64,000 nucleotides of DNA from Eucalyptus grandis (taxonomy: Eukaryota; Streptophyta; Magnoliopsida; Myrtales; Myrtaceae): contig NC_052614.1 in NCBI RefSeq assembly GCF_016545825.1, positions 12,170,559 to 12,234,558 of the forward strand. Direction: 5' to 3'. The notes below the pieces were generated by a model. It saw nothing but the letters and a program-made list of their open reading frames with translations. It was not told the DNA's origin and did not search any database. Position 1 is the stretch's first letter. The number at the start of each line of letters is the position of its first letter. A program made the translations under genes and the position numbers. Positions 45,889 through 58,740 of the stretch are shown here, piece after piece.

Positions 45889-46434
45889 TCATTTATTTTT
45901 ATGTGTGTTGTAAAAGATCTTAAAAGGTGCATACTGTTGCGGAAGAGTGTTTAGAATATAATACACAAGAAATGATTCAGATATCTCAACCTCAAGGTTC
46001 TTAAGCTGAGCTACAATATCCCTCATTTGCATGATGTGCTCGCATACACCTTTAACACTAGTGAGCTTCAATGATGAAAACTTCATAATCAGGGTCATGG
46101 CATGTGCCTTCTCAAAAGTTTCAAACTGCGTATCTATAGCCTCCAATAAAGTCTTAGCATTGCTATGCTGAGCAGCCGAACCACGAATACTAGGAGATAT
46201 TTTAGCCCTTATAAACATTACACTAACGTGGTTGGATTGCTTCCATTGATTATAAAAGGCTATCTCAACTACAGTGCTCGAATCAATAGGAGTAGATGGT
46301 TCGTCTTTCCTTATAGCATAGTCAATGTCTATCCACCCCAATTGAAGAAGAACTAACTCATTCCAAACTTTATAGTTCTCACCATTCAGTATGGGAACAT
46401 CACACTTATATTTAGAGAAATTTACAGGTTGCAA
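45889..46434 (-). pseudogene. gag: Copia gag (stop-truncated)
   Basis: Reads MQPVNFSKYKCDVPILNGEN then YKVWNELVLLQLGWIDIDYA, MTLIMKFSSLKLTSVKGVCE and ESFLVYYILNTLPQQYAPFK, the conserved UBN2/gag-polypeptide blocks. A TGA at 45889 cuts it before the zinc knuckle, after which the same frame continues. The start Met at 46434 fits the family start. Confidence 0.9.
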
Positions 46435-47635
46435 AACTGCATATCAAATAATCATGCTTATGTCATAAAATTTGAGGTAAAAGATACATAAATCATGTTT
46501 TACCAATGTAAACATGTCATGAATATGAATCTCCTAACATAAAAACTACCTGGCTAAGTTTTTAATTTAAATAGATTCTTAATTACAGTATGAAGAAACT
46601 ACCATATTATATACTTTTTCTTAATCTCTGTGGATAAATTAAGAAAAATAATATGATATTTCATCATAATTAATCATATTAATACAATGAAAATTCATGT
46701 GGGATAAAATTCATCATATTAATATAATTAATTACAATCAATGTTCATTTCTAAATATGATCTGGAGGCTCTTAATATATAATTTAATTAATTAAAGATG
46801 CTGTGGCTACTTTCTAATTAATTAAATATACGGATCATTGGACATTTAATTTCATGTATAAAATATTCATAAAAATGCATGAAATGGCAAAATAGTAAAT
46901 AAATGCATCAAGGGGGCAAAACAGTAAATAAATCGACCAAGGGTAGGATTGTAAAATTGCAGGAAGGGCAAAACGGTAAAAACGCTGCGAGGACGTTAGG
47001 CGTGTGGCCTGCACGTGCACTGTCCAACACGCAGGCGCGTGCATGCTTGGCAATTGACACGGACAATTCCGCGTGTGTGGGCCCCACGTGTGCAGCAGTT
47101 GCCCGCATGTGGCCGCTCGTGGCGTGTGGGTTTCATGCACCTACAACTGCAGCGCATGCGTGAAGCCCACATGCCTTCTTCCTCGTGAACAAAATGCTTT
47201 TCTTCGTCATTTTTCGCCATTTCGCCAAGATTTCACTGGTCGTTTCTTCTCCAGCAGCCCATCTAAGACCGAAATAAATAATGGGTTTTGGAGAGTATGC
47301 CAGCACGACCACATGGATCCAAGTTTCGGCGAAAATGAGCAAGAAATTGGCCCCAAATCAAACGAAAATTTCCAAAAATGCAAATCCTTAACCACCATGA
47401 CTTCTGTCGCTTGATTAGCTTCCGGCGAACACCAATATGCCGAAATAACTCATGGCTAATATTTCTCATGGTGGTGCGACCAAACGGGTCCGAAGTTGAG
47501 GGGTGGGTCGCTGGAATTTGCCCGTAATCAGCGAGTTGCTCTCTTGGCCTCAAATATTCGAATTACTGTTCATCTCTAAAATGCTAAAAAATTACACCAA
47601 AAATTCAACAAAAACAAGGCAGATGCACTAAACAT
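46435..47635 (-). other. Leader of the minus-strand copia
   Basis: Long untranslated leader between PBS and gag. A GC-rich part (46980-47170) has no conserved frame; the A/T-rich part (46440-46900) has nothing recognised. Confidence 0.6.
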
Positions 47636-47647
47636 GCTCTAATACCA
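47636..47647 (-). other. tRNA-Met-type primer-binding site
   Basis: Minus strand TGGTATTAGAGC, two bases from the LTR end; one mismatch from TGGTATCAGAGC. Confidence 0.9.
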
Positions 47648-47649
47648 AA

Positions 47650-48012
47650 TGTAAGACATAAAAATCAAATGAGGAAGCCAGGATCGTTTATAGACAAATC
47701 TCCAGCCATTGTTCATATTCACGTTCATCGGAAAATTCCTGAAAATTCAAAGAAATATCGGGTACACATTACTAACCCAATTCCCTTATGTATTGATGGT
47801 GTATTCCAAATGAGAGGGTTTGTGTTAGATCTTGTGATTAACCTGTTAGAATGAACGATCGTTCTTTTATACACCGTCTCCCATCAAGACGGTTATCAAA
47901 AGGGCGGTTGCTACTAAAAGGTACAAAATGTGGAAAAATTATATGTCAAATAACCGCCACTTTAAAGAGAAAATGTGGATCCGAAAATGTGGGGTCACAA
48001 ATATAAATAACA
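47650..48012 (-). repeat. 5' LTR of minus-strand copia
   Basis: Same length and ends as 41756-42118. Adjacent to the PBS, so it is the 5' copy on the minus strand. Confidence 0.93.
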
Positions 48013-48017
48013 TCTTG

Positions 48018-48824
48018 GGGGTGGCAACAATCTTGAACCTATCCACCTTGTGATTGTCCCTCTTCCGCCTCAAAGGAGGAAAAATGATACATTTATAATA
48101 AATTAATTGTAAATTAATTTTTAAACCATAAAAACAAATTTACTCAAAACTAGTATACTTATGATAAATTTATACTTTATTCGTTTTTATTAAATTTTAC
48201 TGTCGAATTGTTAAATTAGATGACATGTTATAGTTGATTAATATATCAATTTGGAATTTTACTTTCTATTTGTCAAACTTGTACTATTTTTTTTTTGATT
48301 TTTTATGGTATTAATCTAATTTAACAGAGGGTATATTTGTCATAAATGTATTGATTTAGGATTTTTGATAGTCGAATAAATTAATTTGGAGTAAATTTAT
48401 CACAATTATACTAATTTAGGGGGTTTTTGTGGTCATTTGGGATAAATTTATCATAAACATACTAGTTTATGATTTTTTGTGGTCAAAAAATTAGTTTAGG
48501 GTAGATTTGTCATAAGTGAACCAATTCGATTTTATAGGTATTAATCCAAAAATGAATCCGTAACTCCGACCTACTTTTGTATTTTTCATCGGTTATGGAA
48601 TTTTTTCATAAGAAAATTTTAGTTGAGAATAAGCAACTTGATGCTTCATCTACAACAAAAAAGTCAGTTTGCAAAACTATCCCTAGGTGAAAAATGTCGA
48701 ATCACTTGATACACTACATTGAATTTGAAATTGGTGTCACACTTGAAAATGATGATGTTTAATTATTATTTTCCTTTTATGAAAATCTACCTAAGCAAAC
48801 TCTTTGTGTTATTCTTTGCTATTG
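48018..48824. other. A/T-rich segment with repeated gtaaatttatcata-type blocks
   Basis: 48080-48540 repeats variants of taaatttatcataa...actaatttagg...tttttgtggtc at about 60-70 bp spacing. Its last part (from about 48600) flanks the LINE on the left, and ttgctattgaatct near 48818 recurs near 63976 in the second viral copy. So 48600-48824 may belong to the viral locus. Confidence 0.5.
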
Positions 48825-49214
48825 AATCTCTAGTGAAATTGAAAAAAGACAAAAGTTGTAAGGAGCTCTCGAGACTGAACGAGTGACGGACAGCCCCCCT
48901 CCCCGGGCGCCGGCGAGCCTCGCGTCGCCTCTGCGGTGAAGTCTTTGGCTGCCACCGGCTCCGTTTCTAACTACCGTCGCCGTTGCCGTGCTTGATCGCA
49001 CTCTCAGGTGTTGTCCTAGGCACGTGGGTCCTCTTTGCTGGCGACCGAGCTTCTGTTCTCGTGTCTCCTTCCTCGGCCAATTCCAGGTGTTCGGATAGGT
49101 TATTGAGGCTGCCATTTGGCAGCGAGAAGCGCCTTGGTCCCCTCTCCAAACCCTCCGAAGATTTTCCCAGGTTCGTTTCCTTTTAGGCCGGCTATGGAGG
49201 AGATCGTTTAGGGT

Positions 49215-51128
49215 TTCTTCCTGATTCTGCTGCTGCTGCTTGCCTATTTTGTTGCTGCGATAGCCTCGCCTTCGGCCGAGGCCCATGGTTTAGATGAAGG
49301 CCCTAGTGCTTCTGCTCCATGTCCCCAACATCAGGGCCATCCTTCGGTTGATGGGCTTCTTTTGAACGAGAAGGGGCGCACGCCCTCAAACACAAGCTCC
49401 CCGATTGCAACTGATAGGACGTGTTCTGCTCTTCGTCCTGCTGGGTTGCAAACCGGAAGTGATAATCACTCTCTATCAAATGGTATTGTGAATAAGAACA
49501 TTGGTGGTGAAAACCAAGCCCTTGTTTTGCTGGAGAAACATACTGTTCGCGCTCACTCTCTCCGCTTTGATGGACGTAGAGGTAGGAGCAGAGGAAGATC
49601 GTCCTCCAAACGCCCCCAACGAGCCTTCTGAAGGAGCTCGAATCTTCGCTCTTGGGCGAATGTGGTTGTAGCTAAAGTAGCCTCAAAGGGATATGACCTT
49701 GATTACTTCCCTCCAACCCGCGTTGGTAACCGTCCGGTTGTTGAAATGACAGAGGATGACATCCTAGCTACAGATCCAAAATTGCAGGAGTGTTTAGTGG
49801 GATATTACATAGGTAGGAGGATACCATTTGTAGTTACTGAAGCAGCTTTTAAAAAGGCTTGGGGTACTAACTTGGCGAGAGTTATGGCTAATGGAAAGGG
49901 CTTGTTTTTCTTTCATATCCCAGACAAGGAATTTCGAATGAAGGTGCCGGAAGGAGGGCCCATTACCGTCTCCAAGATCCCCTTAGTTATTCAACAATGG
50001 AGACCGGACTTGGAATTGAGGGAAGATGCTCACCTCACTGTGCTTGTATGGGTTAGACTAATAAATCTCCCTGCTGCATTTTGGTCTGCACAATCAATAA
50101 GCAAAGTTATTAGTGGTGTCGGGAAACCATTGTATGTCGACTCAAGAACAGAACAGATACACATGCTTACCTATGCTAGAGTATGTGTAGAGATCACAGC
50201 CAACCAACCTCATTGTGAATGTATTGAGCTGGTTTATGAAGGCCAATCTTGTATGGTTGATATGGAATATGAATGGAAACCAATAGCTTGTGCAGGGTGT
50301 GGAATATTTGGTCATAAATGCAATGCGGCTAAGGCTAGACCTGTTGCTATTGATACCTCTCCAGCTGCTGAAGCAACTGCTGGTGTTCAGAATGTGTCTG
50401 ATCCTACTACTTCTCGACCTCAGGGCCAATCGAGCTCCAAGCACATGAACCTTCGAACTACAAAGACGCATATCAACCCTCTGGTTACTACAAGGACTGT
50501 TCCTGGAAGCCCCTAGGGAGGGGGGAACTCGGCCGAAATACACAAGACTATAGAAACAGATGCAGTTGATCCTCTATTCACAGACAAGCCTACTGAAGGC
50601 GTTGCTGATGAAGAAAGATTGGTTTTGAGGATGACGGACTATTCATCTAGCTTCCCACCCCCGGGTGGTTTTGAGTGGAAGCAAGTCAAAAGGAAGAAAA
50701 AGTCTTTCACAAAAAAGGCCGCCTCCACCAGTTCAGCTCCACTTGGTGAAAGAGGCCAATCGTTGAAGCTAAAAGACTTTGTTTTAAGGAGAGTGAGAGT
50801 TGGACCAGTATCTCGTAAGTCTGCTAGTGCGGGTGTAGCACCCTCTAAAGCTGGTCAGGGCCCCTCTATATCGGTTAAAGGGAAAACAACTGCTCCTCAA
50901 TTGTCAGTGCCTCATTATTCAGATGAGATTGTCAACCCTAGCTTCCAGGAAGAGATAGAAGATGAAGACCTGCTTTCGGTAGACTCCTTCCAACCGAAAG
51001 GCCCTCACTCTACTACCCTAGCTGTGACATTATACGACAAGCTGCTGCTGCTGCTATGCCCGGACCCTCCTCCTACTGCGGATCCTCCTCCAACGGTGGG
51101 TAGGAATAAGGGTTCCAGAAAGAGGTAA
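49215..51128 (+). pseudogene. LINE ORF1, DUF4283-like with CCHC knuckle (two in-frame stops)
   Basis: Nucleic-acid-binding protein of plant LINEs. One frame runs from about 49215 to 51128, broken only by TGA at 49629 and TAG at 50514. RSWANVV leads into the DUF4283-like core (DYFPPTRVGNRPVVEMTEDD, IPFVVTEAAFKKAWG, LFFFHIPDKEF, VWVRLINLPAAFW, ISKVISGVGKPLYVDSRT). VDMEYEWKPIACAGCGIFGH then gives a CCHC knuckle, and a Lys-rich tail follows (WKQVKRKKKSFTKK near 50700). An ATG in the same frame at 49194 is followed by a stop within six codons, so the start is not settled. Confidence 0.88.
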
Positions 51129-51152
51129 CCCTCTTTCCCTTCTTCTGTAAAT

Positions 51153-54100
51153 ATGTATATAGCTGCCTGGAACATTAGAGGCCTTATGAATTCCGTTACT
51201 CGGGTTGAAGTGCGGAAGCTTGTCACTTCTCATAATCTGTGCTTGATTGGGCTCATTGAGACCAAAGTCCCTGATGATACTTTTGATTCCCTATCCTCCT
51301 CTTTGCTGAATGGCTGGAAATGGATCACGAATTATGAACACTCCCCTCGTAGAAGAATATGGGTTGTTGGAACCCAGACTATATAAATTATGATCCCATC
51401 TCAGTTAGTGCTCAAGTTGTGCATGGCTGTGTGAGGATTATCTCGTCTACAAAGACATGCTGTGTTTCTATTATATATGGTGAACACTCGTTTATTCGCC
51501 GTCGCCCACTCTAGGAAGATCTTATTCGGATAAATGCTCTCATGCAAGACACGGCCTGGTTAGTTGCAGGAGATTTTAACTCTATCAAGGATCCATCTAA
51601 TCGTTTTGGTAGTTCTGACACTTGGATTCCATACTTTAATGAGTTTGCGAACTGCCTAGCTCAAACTGAGTTGGACGACCTCAGGTACATTGGCCTTAGG
51701 TTTACTTGGTCCACCTCTACGGGTGCAAGTAGGAAAATGCGGAAAATAGATCGTGTTTTGGTTAATACCACTTGGAATATGGAATTCTCTTTCTCCGAGG
51801 CCTCTTTCCTAAACTCGAGCGTCTCCGACCACTCCCCAATGGTAGTCAGAGTCATTGACCCGATTCGTAGGAGGAGGCCTTTCAAGTATTTTGATTTCGG
51901 CTCAAAGACCCGACTTCTTCCTCATTGTGCAACGGTATGGGATATTCTCGGTTCAAGGCTTTGCTATGTTTAGGCTTGTTTCTAAACTCAAAACTCTGAA
52001 GAGCCGGCTTAAACTCTTAAATAGAGATATGTATTCAAACATTTCAGTAAGAACAGAGGAAGCAAGGGAAGCTCTTCGCTCTGCTCAGCTTGATCTACAT
52101 CTTAACCCTAATGATTCTGACCTCACCAATACAGAGTAGATTTGCCACAAGCTCTTTGTTAACTTGCGTAGAGATGAAGAATCCTTCTATGGGAAAAAAT
52201 CGAGAATCCATTGGCTCAAGGAAAGGGACCAAAATACAAAGTTTTTTCATCATTCGTCAAGAGAAGACAACTTACAAATAGAATCCTTACGGTGAATGAC
52301 TCCTCGGGTGCTTTTATCGATGACCTTGAGGTGGTTCCCCAAGTCTTTGTTACGTTTTTTTGCTGATCTGCTTTCTCCTCACTCTGGATTGTCCAAGCCT
52401 TCCCTGCAGGAGTTAAGGAAGTTCATTCGCAATCCCCTGTCGGTGGACCAGGTCGGTGACCTAACCAGACCAGTGCTAGTCCCTGAAATTCGAGAAACAG
52501 TCTTCTCCCTAGCGAAGGGGAAAGCGCCGGGTCTTGATGGATTCATTGCCGAATTCTTTAAGAGATGTTGGGATACTGTTGGCCCGCTCGTAACAGAGGC
52601 AGTGCGGGAATTCTTCACATGAGGCTGTCTGCTCAGAGAGGTGAATAATACCATCATTGCCTTAGTTCCAAAGGTCCCTAATGCTTGTGATGTCTCGGAT
52701 TTTCGCCCTATTGCATGTTGCAACACCATTTATAAAATCATTACAAAGATATTAGCCAATCACTTAGCTGCTGTCCTTGGGAACTTAGTTGACTACTCTC
52801 AAAACGCCTTTGTCAAAGGAAGGATGATTAGAGATATCATTCTTTTGGCTCAAGAATTATTTGCTGGGTTTCATTTGGAACCTTACCTCCCCAAATGTGC
52901 GATAAAAGTAGATTTCCAAAAGGCTTATGATACTATCGACTAGGATTTTCTTCAATCAACACTCACGACATTTTGCTTCCCTGATGTTTTGTTCTGTTGA
53001 TCATGGCTTGTGTTCGGACTCCCAAATACTCCATTTCAATCAATGGAGAGCTTCATGGTTTCTTTGCCGGAGGGAGAGGACTACGACAAGGAGATCCTAT
53101 GTCCCCTTATCTGTTCACGCTTGTGATTGAGGTATTCTCTGGAATTCTAATCTCCCAGACTTCTCTTAAGGAATTCAATCCCTATTGGAGGTGCAAGGCA
53201 ACTCGGCTGACTCACCTTTTTTTCGCGGATGACGCTTTCCTTTTCTGCCGAGCTGACTGGGCGTCTATCACCTTAATGAAAAAGGGCCTTGATATATTCT
53301 CTTCATGGAGTGGCTTAATCCCGAATGGAAACAAGAGCGAAATCTTTATGTCGGGAGGATCTCTTTCTCTTCACAATTATATTCAAATGGCCTTTGGATT
53401 CCAAGAAGGTACCTTGCCTATGCGATACCTCGGGGTTCCCATCATCTCTTCTATACTATGAAAAGTTCACTATATTGCTCTAATTGATCGGATCACTACT
53501 AGGGCTCGATCTTGGACTCAAAGATTTCTATCATATGCTGGAAGACTGCAGCTCATCAGGTCAGTCCTCCATTCCATTCAATCATATTGGTCGAGTGTGT
53601 TTACCTTACCGGCGTCGGTTCTGATTAGTATTGAAGCAATCTTGAGAAAATTCTTATGGAAATGATTCACACTTGGTAAAGGTGGGGCTAAGGTTGCGTG
53701 GGATGACATATGCCTCCCAAAAAATGAAGGTGGGCTCGGCATAAGGAATTTGAAAGACTGCAATAGAGCGGCCATGCTTAAGTACATATGGATCCTTTTC
53801 ACCGACAAATAATCGTTGTGGTATCGATGGATTCATTCTAATTTCTTTAAAAAGGACAATTTCTGGATCGCCTCAACACCTTCTACGTGTTCTTGGGGCT
53901 GGAAAAAAATATTGCAATTAAGAACAGAGTTTAGGTCTTGCTTCGCTTGGAAGATTGGTAATGGATTTTCGGTTTCTTTATGGCATGATCAATGGCTTGC
54001 TGATGGCCCCCTTGATCTTTTATTTCCGAGATCCATCATTGAATTGTCGGGTCTCCTTAAGCTTGCTGTTGTTGCAGATTTATTCTCCCCCCTCGGTCAT

Positions 54101-54650
54101 GCATTTAAGAGTTCACTTGAAAGCTGCGGTTTCTTTGTCCCGGATCAAACTGATGCACCGGATTGTTGTTTCACCTGGAATCATCACCCATCCGGATCCT
54201 TTTCTGTTGCCTTTGCATGGGATTTCATTAGAACAAAGAAGGAAAGAGTTTCTTGGGACTCTTTTATTTGGAACTCTGATATTGTCCCTAGAAATCAATT
54301 TAACTTATGGTTGATTACCAAGAACAAATTACCCACCTAGGAAGTCCTAATCCATTCTGGCAGAATCATCGCGGGTACTTGCGCATACTGTAATGCTACT
54401 CTGGACTCTATTGATCACTTGTTCTTTAACTGTCATATCTCGGCCACGCTTGCTTATTTTTGGGCGACGAGATGCAATTTACCTTGGAAATCAAGCCCAT
54501 GGATGGACAACCTTGCTTGGGCGATCAAGTTGCTCTCCGGTAAGGATTTCTACCATCGGATTGCGCGGTTCTCTTTCGATGGCCTTTGTTATTTGATTTA
54601 GAAGAAAATGAATAATATTATTTTCTGAGGGGAAGCACTGTTTGTCCCTG
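51153..54650 (+). pseudogene. LINE ORF2: endonuclease, reverse transcriptase, zf-RVT (broken)
   Basis: MYIAAWNIRGLMNSVTRVEV (51153) opens the AP-type endonuclease, with LIGLIETKV (catalytic Glu), AGDFNSIKDPSNRF (51565-51605) and SVSDHSPMVV (51823-51850, the His box). The RT follows: GKAPGLDGFIAEFFK (52520), DFRPIACCNTIYKIITKIL, KVDFQKAYDTID (first Asp), GRGLRQGDPMSPYLF, and FFADDAFLFC (53220, the FADD catalytic pair). The zf-RVT block is WKIGNGFSVSLWHDQWL (53950-54000) to FNLWLITKNKLPT. Stops or shifts at about 51384, 51973, 52620, 52943, 53459 and 54338 rule out a product. Confidence 0.92.
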
Positions 54651-55071
54651 CTTTGAAGAACCACCTTATGAAGATAGTCAAAGATAAAGCGACTACGTTC
54701 ACAAGTGTTCCGGACACTCCGAGAAATAGGCATCTCCAAAGAAGCTGAGATCTTGATCCCTCCATCTTTACGGATCGTCTCAGGCGTTAGTCTCCCTGTT
54801 TCTTCTCTCATTCTGCTACAAGCTTCATCATCTCTCCGTTTCTTTGTTTTCGAATGTTTGGCGAAGGTCTGGTGGTTGTTCTTGTATTTGTGTTGTAACT
54901 GTGGTTCTTCTCCTTTTGGTCTGCTTGCCTTTGGCTTTTGTCACGGCTCCCTTCCACTCTTCGGTGTTCCTTAGAGTGTAAGCCTTTGGCGCCGTCTTTT
55001 GTATTTTGTCCAAAGCTATATTATTCTTTACCTTTACCAAAAAAAAAAAAAAAAATCTCTAGTGAAATTGA

Positions 55072-55300
55072 CTCCGATCCAAATTCTAAAGACCTTTTTC
55101 ACATATCTCTTACCTCTATGGACCAAGACCCAAGTATATACTCTAGGAAAATTCATTATCCTCATTTTGCTGTGAAAATCTTCACTTCAAATTTTGCTAA
55201 CCTAATTTCAGTCATTGCTCTTATAAATACTGATGCTAGTTCTTCAATTCTAGATACCGAAGTTCCTCCTAAAGAATATTGGACTTCCCATGTATGATAC
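55072..55300 (+). pseudogene. Pararetroviral aspartic protease (degraded)
   Basis: The plus reading contains FAVKIFTSNF, then ALINTDASSSIL near 55220-55255, where the D-T-G-A-S core is degraded to N-T-D-A-S. The frame stops at 55297. The reading starts directly at the LINE's right TSD, so its N-terminal side is displaced to the left of the LINE. Confidence 0.65.
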
Positions 55301-55599
55301 TTCAACTCGCTTCAAAGATATTTTCTCTACAAACGTACGAACTACCCTAGTAACCATCCAGTTTTTCCTCTAGTGTTCTATAACCACTAAAATCTTTGAA
55401 TATAATTTTCCCAAAAATATTTGGTTGAGAAAATCATAACTAAAATCCCTAAGTTTTGAATCATTCTTGGAAAAGAGTTTAAGTATAAAGACCAATTCTC
55501 CAAATTCATTAATATTCAAAGGCCATTTCTATTCAAATGAGTTTGCTAGATCCGATTATGTAGAAATTGTTAAAATCTTGTTCGAAATCTCACTTTGAC

Positions 55600-56297
55600 T
55601 TCTCTACAAAATGCTCTCATAAAAATCCAGAGTTTTTTCTGTCTTCCTTTCAAAAAGAATAAGGATATAAATCTTACCAAGGCAAGCCATACATGAATGA
55701 ATCCCGAGCACCTTACTTCTGCTAAAAAAAAAAAAAAAATGCTCGAGCTATTGTAGTAAGGCCTTATTGAAGTCTTAAACTCCCAATGGGCATGTGAATC
55801 TTTTTATGTCAACAAACGAGTTAAGCAAAGTCGAGGAAAGATGCGACTAGTAATCAATTATCAATCTCTCAATCTTTTTCTCCAAGACGATAAATTTCCG
55901 TTGCCTTCTCGAAATTCTCTTTTTGGTGGATTAACCAAAAGCCACATCTATTCTAAATTTGACCTTAAAGCTGGATCTGATAATTGGATATTCATCTTGA
56001 AGACATACCCAAGACGGGGTTTTGTAATTTTAACCTGTATTTTCAATGGAAGGTTCTCCCTTTTGGTCTGAAAGTACCCCATTCCTTGTTCTGAAATGCC
56101 ACGTGCTGTATTTTTCAACCAATCCTAGCTAGTGTAGCGGTTTAGATTGATGACATATTACTTTACAATCTTGATGAAGAATCTCACTATCAACTTTTTG
56201 AGCAGTTTACATATATTGTAAAGAAATATGGAATCATGCTCTCTCAAAGAAAAATAAATATTGCCTAAATAGAAATCGAGTTTCTCGGTATGCATCT
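55600..56297 (+). pseudogene. Pararetroviral reverse transcriptase, first part (broken)
   Basis: Clear blocks: RLVINYQSLNLFLQDDKFPL, SKFDLKAGSDNWIFI (first catalytic Asp in FDLKAG), GRFSLLV, and at about 56140-56165 IDDILLY, preceded by a stop where Tyr is expected. Frame changes lie near 55990 and 56070. The block order and the FPLP and FDLKAG forms suit Caulimoviridae RT. Cut at 56297 by the solo LTR, which separates it from the rest of the polymerase. Confidence 0.78.
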
Positions 56298-58379
56298 TGT
56301 GACATTCCAGATTTTCAGTCCTGTTTTTTATTGAATAAATCGAGCATTTCATTGATGTGCCTATAGGGCTGTTCTTAGAGCTGATCACTCTTGAGATAAC
56401 TAAACTATTTGGAGAAACTATTAAGGAATTTTAAGGTAATAGACTTGAGAATTCGACTAGGAATCGGTTACTTGACCATGCTCATCTTTAGAGTCTTACG
56501 GCACAGTTAAAAATCGATTAGAGATCAGAGATAGGTCGGTTTGACTAAAATGTGTGGCTAATCGTGGGTGACACCACTAAATTGGAAAATTCTCGTCGGC
56601 CGACACTAGACCGATTTTCCTATTATTTTGGTACCTTGTGTTCGTATTTGAATCATCGAGATTTTCATGACAATCGAGAGTCGCCAATGTGTCGAGTGTG
56701 TTCATTGTGGCTCGAAGAAAATCGACCACGAGTCATTTGCACTAAAAATTTCTGAAAGTTACTCGGTAGCGTAGATCACGCTAAAATCGCGCCAAATTGA
56801 AATTAACCGCAAATTTGAGTCCGATTTTAGAAATTGAAAGTTTTGTCATGTCACAATTAATTCTAGGAGCGTCGGCTCCGTCTTAGAAGATTTTTCTCAA
56901 AACCAAGACTTTTTGGTAAAAAGTTGTTGTAGGGCTGTTTTTGTCCAAAAAAGGTAGGGACCGTTTCGGTCGCACATTTGGGATGCAAATGGGATCAATT
57001 GGTGAGAAAAATACCAATTTGATCATTGAGGTATTAATTAAATTTATGATGGCAAAATTTGATTGATTCAAGAAGGAAATTGTGTCCAATTGAAGCTAAC
57101 CCACTTGAAATTCGTATGCCCCCAATTGCCTAGGCTTTTTGGACCATTTCAAGGTTGCAAAGTAAAGCATGGGTGGCTGAATAAGGACCAAGGATGATGC
57201 TGGTGGCCGAGGATGGTCAAGGAGACTAAGGATTGAAAAATTTCGCCATGGTAAGACCCTTGTCCCCTCCTCCTTCCTCAAGTTGGCTGGCCGGCCGACC
57301 CTTCCTCGGCCCTCACTTGCCATTTTTGAACACCACCAGCAAGCCAGGAGACTACGGAGCAGGCCCCGTTCGTCGCACGCGCCACTCGTCGCCGTTTGCT
57401 GCATCGTCCTTCATGTGCGCGCCTTCCGCCCGTCTCGCCTCGCCCTCATGCCGCTTTAGTCATCGTCTCCGCCTCTGCCCGTGCGTCTCTGGAGCTGTCT
57501 CGACCAGCTTAGGTTGCCGTGAGCCGCCACAGCCACCGTAAGTCCATACCGTTGGCCGTCGGGACTCCCTCAGCCCATCTTGGTCCTTGTTTGCCTTAAT
57601 CAGCCCTCGTTACCTCTCTTTTGCAGCCAAGATCAGAGAGCAAAACTAGTAGGTTTCCAACAGCTTGTGGGCCCATTTTGAGGTTGTTCCCGACCCTAAA
57701 AGTTAGGCCTGTTTTGGAGGAAGTTGTCACCGTTGCGTCTCCAACGATTTAAGCTGATCGGATCGCGAAACAAGTGAGTTTAATTAACTAATCTTTGCTT
57801 AGTAGGTTAATCACACTTAGGGGTTGATTAGATTAAATTAAGCATGGTTAGGTGGATAAATTAGATTAGATTAGTTAATTTAATTATCTATCGATGCATG
57901 TTAGGTGGATAGTTAGTGCAATTAGTGAGCAAATAGACTATAGTATTTATTTAACGAGTCTCAAAATTTTTTTGGGCCCGTTCGGTATTTAATTAGGCAT
58001 TATGGGCCTAAGTATGCATTTATTGCATTTATTTAATATTTTTCATAATTATTTAATTAATTAATTATTTTCCAAAAATTAGACCGAAATAGTCGGTGTC
58101 TGGAATTTCGTGCTAATTGCAATGATGCATTTCGTTTATTTAATTGACTGTTGGTTTATGAGAATTTAAGGTGATTTGTGGTTGGGGGTATTTAATCCCA
58201 AAATTAATTAATTTAAGTAATTAATTGGAAAATCACAGGACGTCAGTTTACAGCACCAAAAATATGTTTATGAGCTGTTGAAACTAGTGGGATGTTCTAA
58301 AGCAAAAATATGGTATTTTGGCTGAGGCCGATCGTATACCCATACATGGCTATTTTTATCGGGCAAGATAAAAATGATG

Positions 58380-58740
58380 ATTTGGTTGTATAATTGGGAT
58401 GGTATACTATATCAGCCTAAGGACGATATGTTAGCTTAGATTGCGAGCAGTATACTGGTATACTATATCAACCTACAGGCTCTGATATGTCAGCTTAGAT
58501 TGCGAGTAGTATACCCTATCAGCTTAGAGAAAGCATTAACGGTATACTATATCAACCTACGAGCTTTGATATGTCAGTTTAGATTGCGAGCAATATACTC
58601 AATTAGCTTAGAGGGAACATTATTAGTGTACTATATTAGCCTACGGGCAATATGTCAGCTTAGATTGAGAGCAGTACATTACTTATCAGCTTAGCGAGAG
58701 CTATACCATCTATTTACCAACTTAGAGCGAGCGGTCTTAT
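58380..58740 (+). repeat. Tandem array in the solo LTR (tatactatatcaacctac type)
   Basis: About six diverged units of 50-60 bp containing GTATACTATATCA and CAGCTTAGATTGCGAG. It occupies the same LTR zone as the 54-bp array at 9943-10264 but with different units. Confidence 0.75.

Larger units (their letters stand above)
41756..48012 (-). mobile_element. Complete but degenerate Ty1/copia element, TSD tcttg
   Basis: Two 363-bp LTRs (41756-42118 and 47650-48012) flank 5.5 kb. TCTTG lies at 41751-41755 and 48013-48017. Minus-strand order is LTR, tRNA-Met-type PBS, leader, gag, protease, integrase, RT, RNase H, PPT, LTR. Protease-integrase-RT order makes it copia. LTRs differ at roughly a tenth of positions by eye, so it is old. 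Stops and frameshifts occur in every domain. Confidence 0.95.
48843..55053 (+). mobile_element. Near full-length plant L1-type LINE with 18-bp TSD
   Basis: Flanked by AATCTCTAGTGAAATTGA at 48825-48842 and 55054-55071, with a poly-A tail at 55039-55055. ORF1 (DUF4283-like plus CCHC knuckle) is followed by ORF2 (AP-type endonuclease, RT with FFADD, zinc-binding RVT domain). Only scattered stops and frameshifts damage it. The poly-A at the 3' end and long TSD are the products of target-primed reverse transcription. Confidence 0.96.

Noticed and set aside
46835..47414. Several overlapping frames with Cys/His-rich text
   Set aside because: They overlap on both strands in the GC-rich copia leader; no frame is conserved or recognisable.
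57233..57541. 102-codon plus-strand frame in the solo LTR
   Set aside because: Ser/Pro/Arg low complexity from the GC-rich LTR part; not alignable as protein with the related section at 8400-9330.
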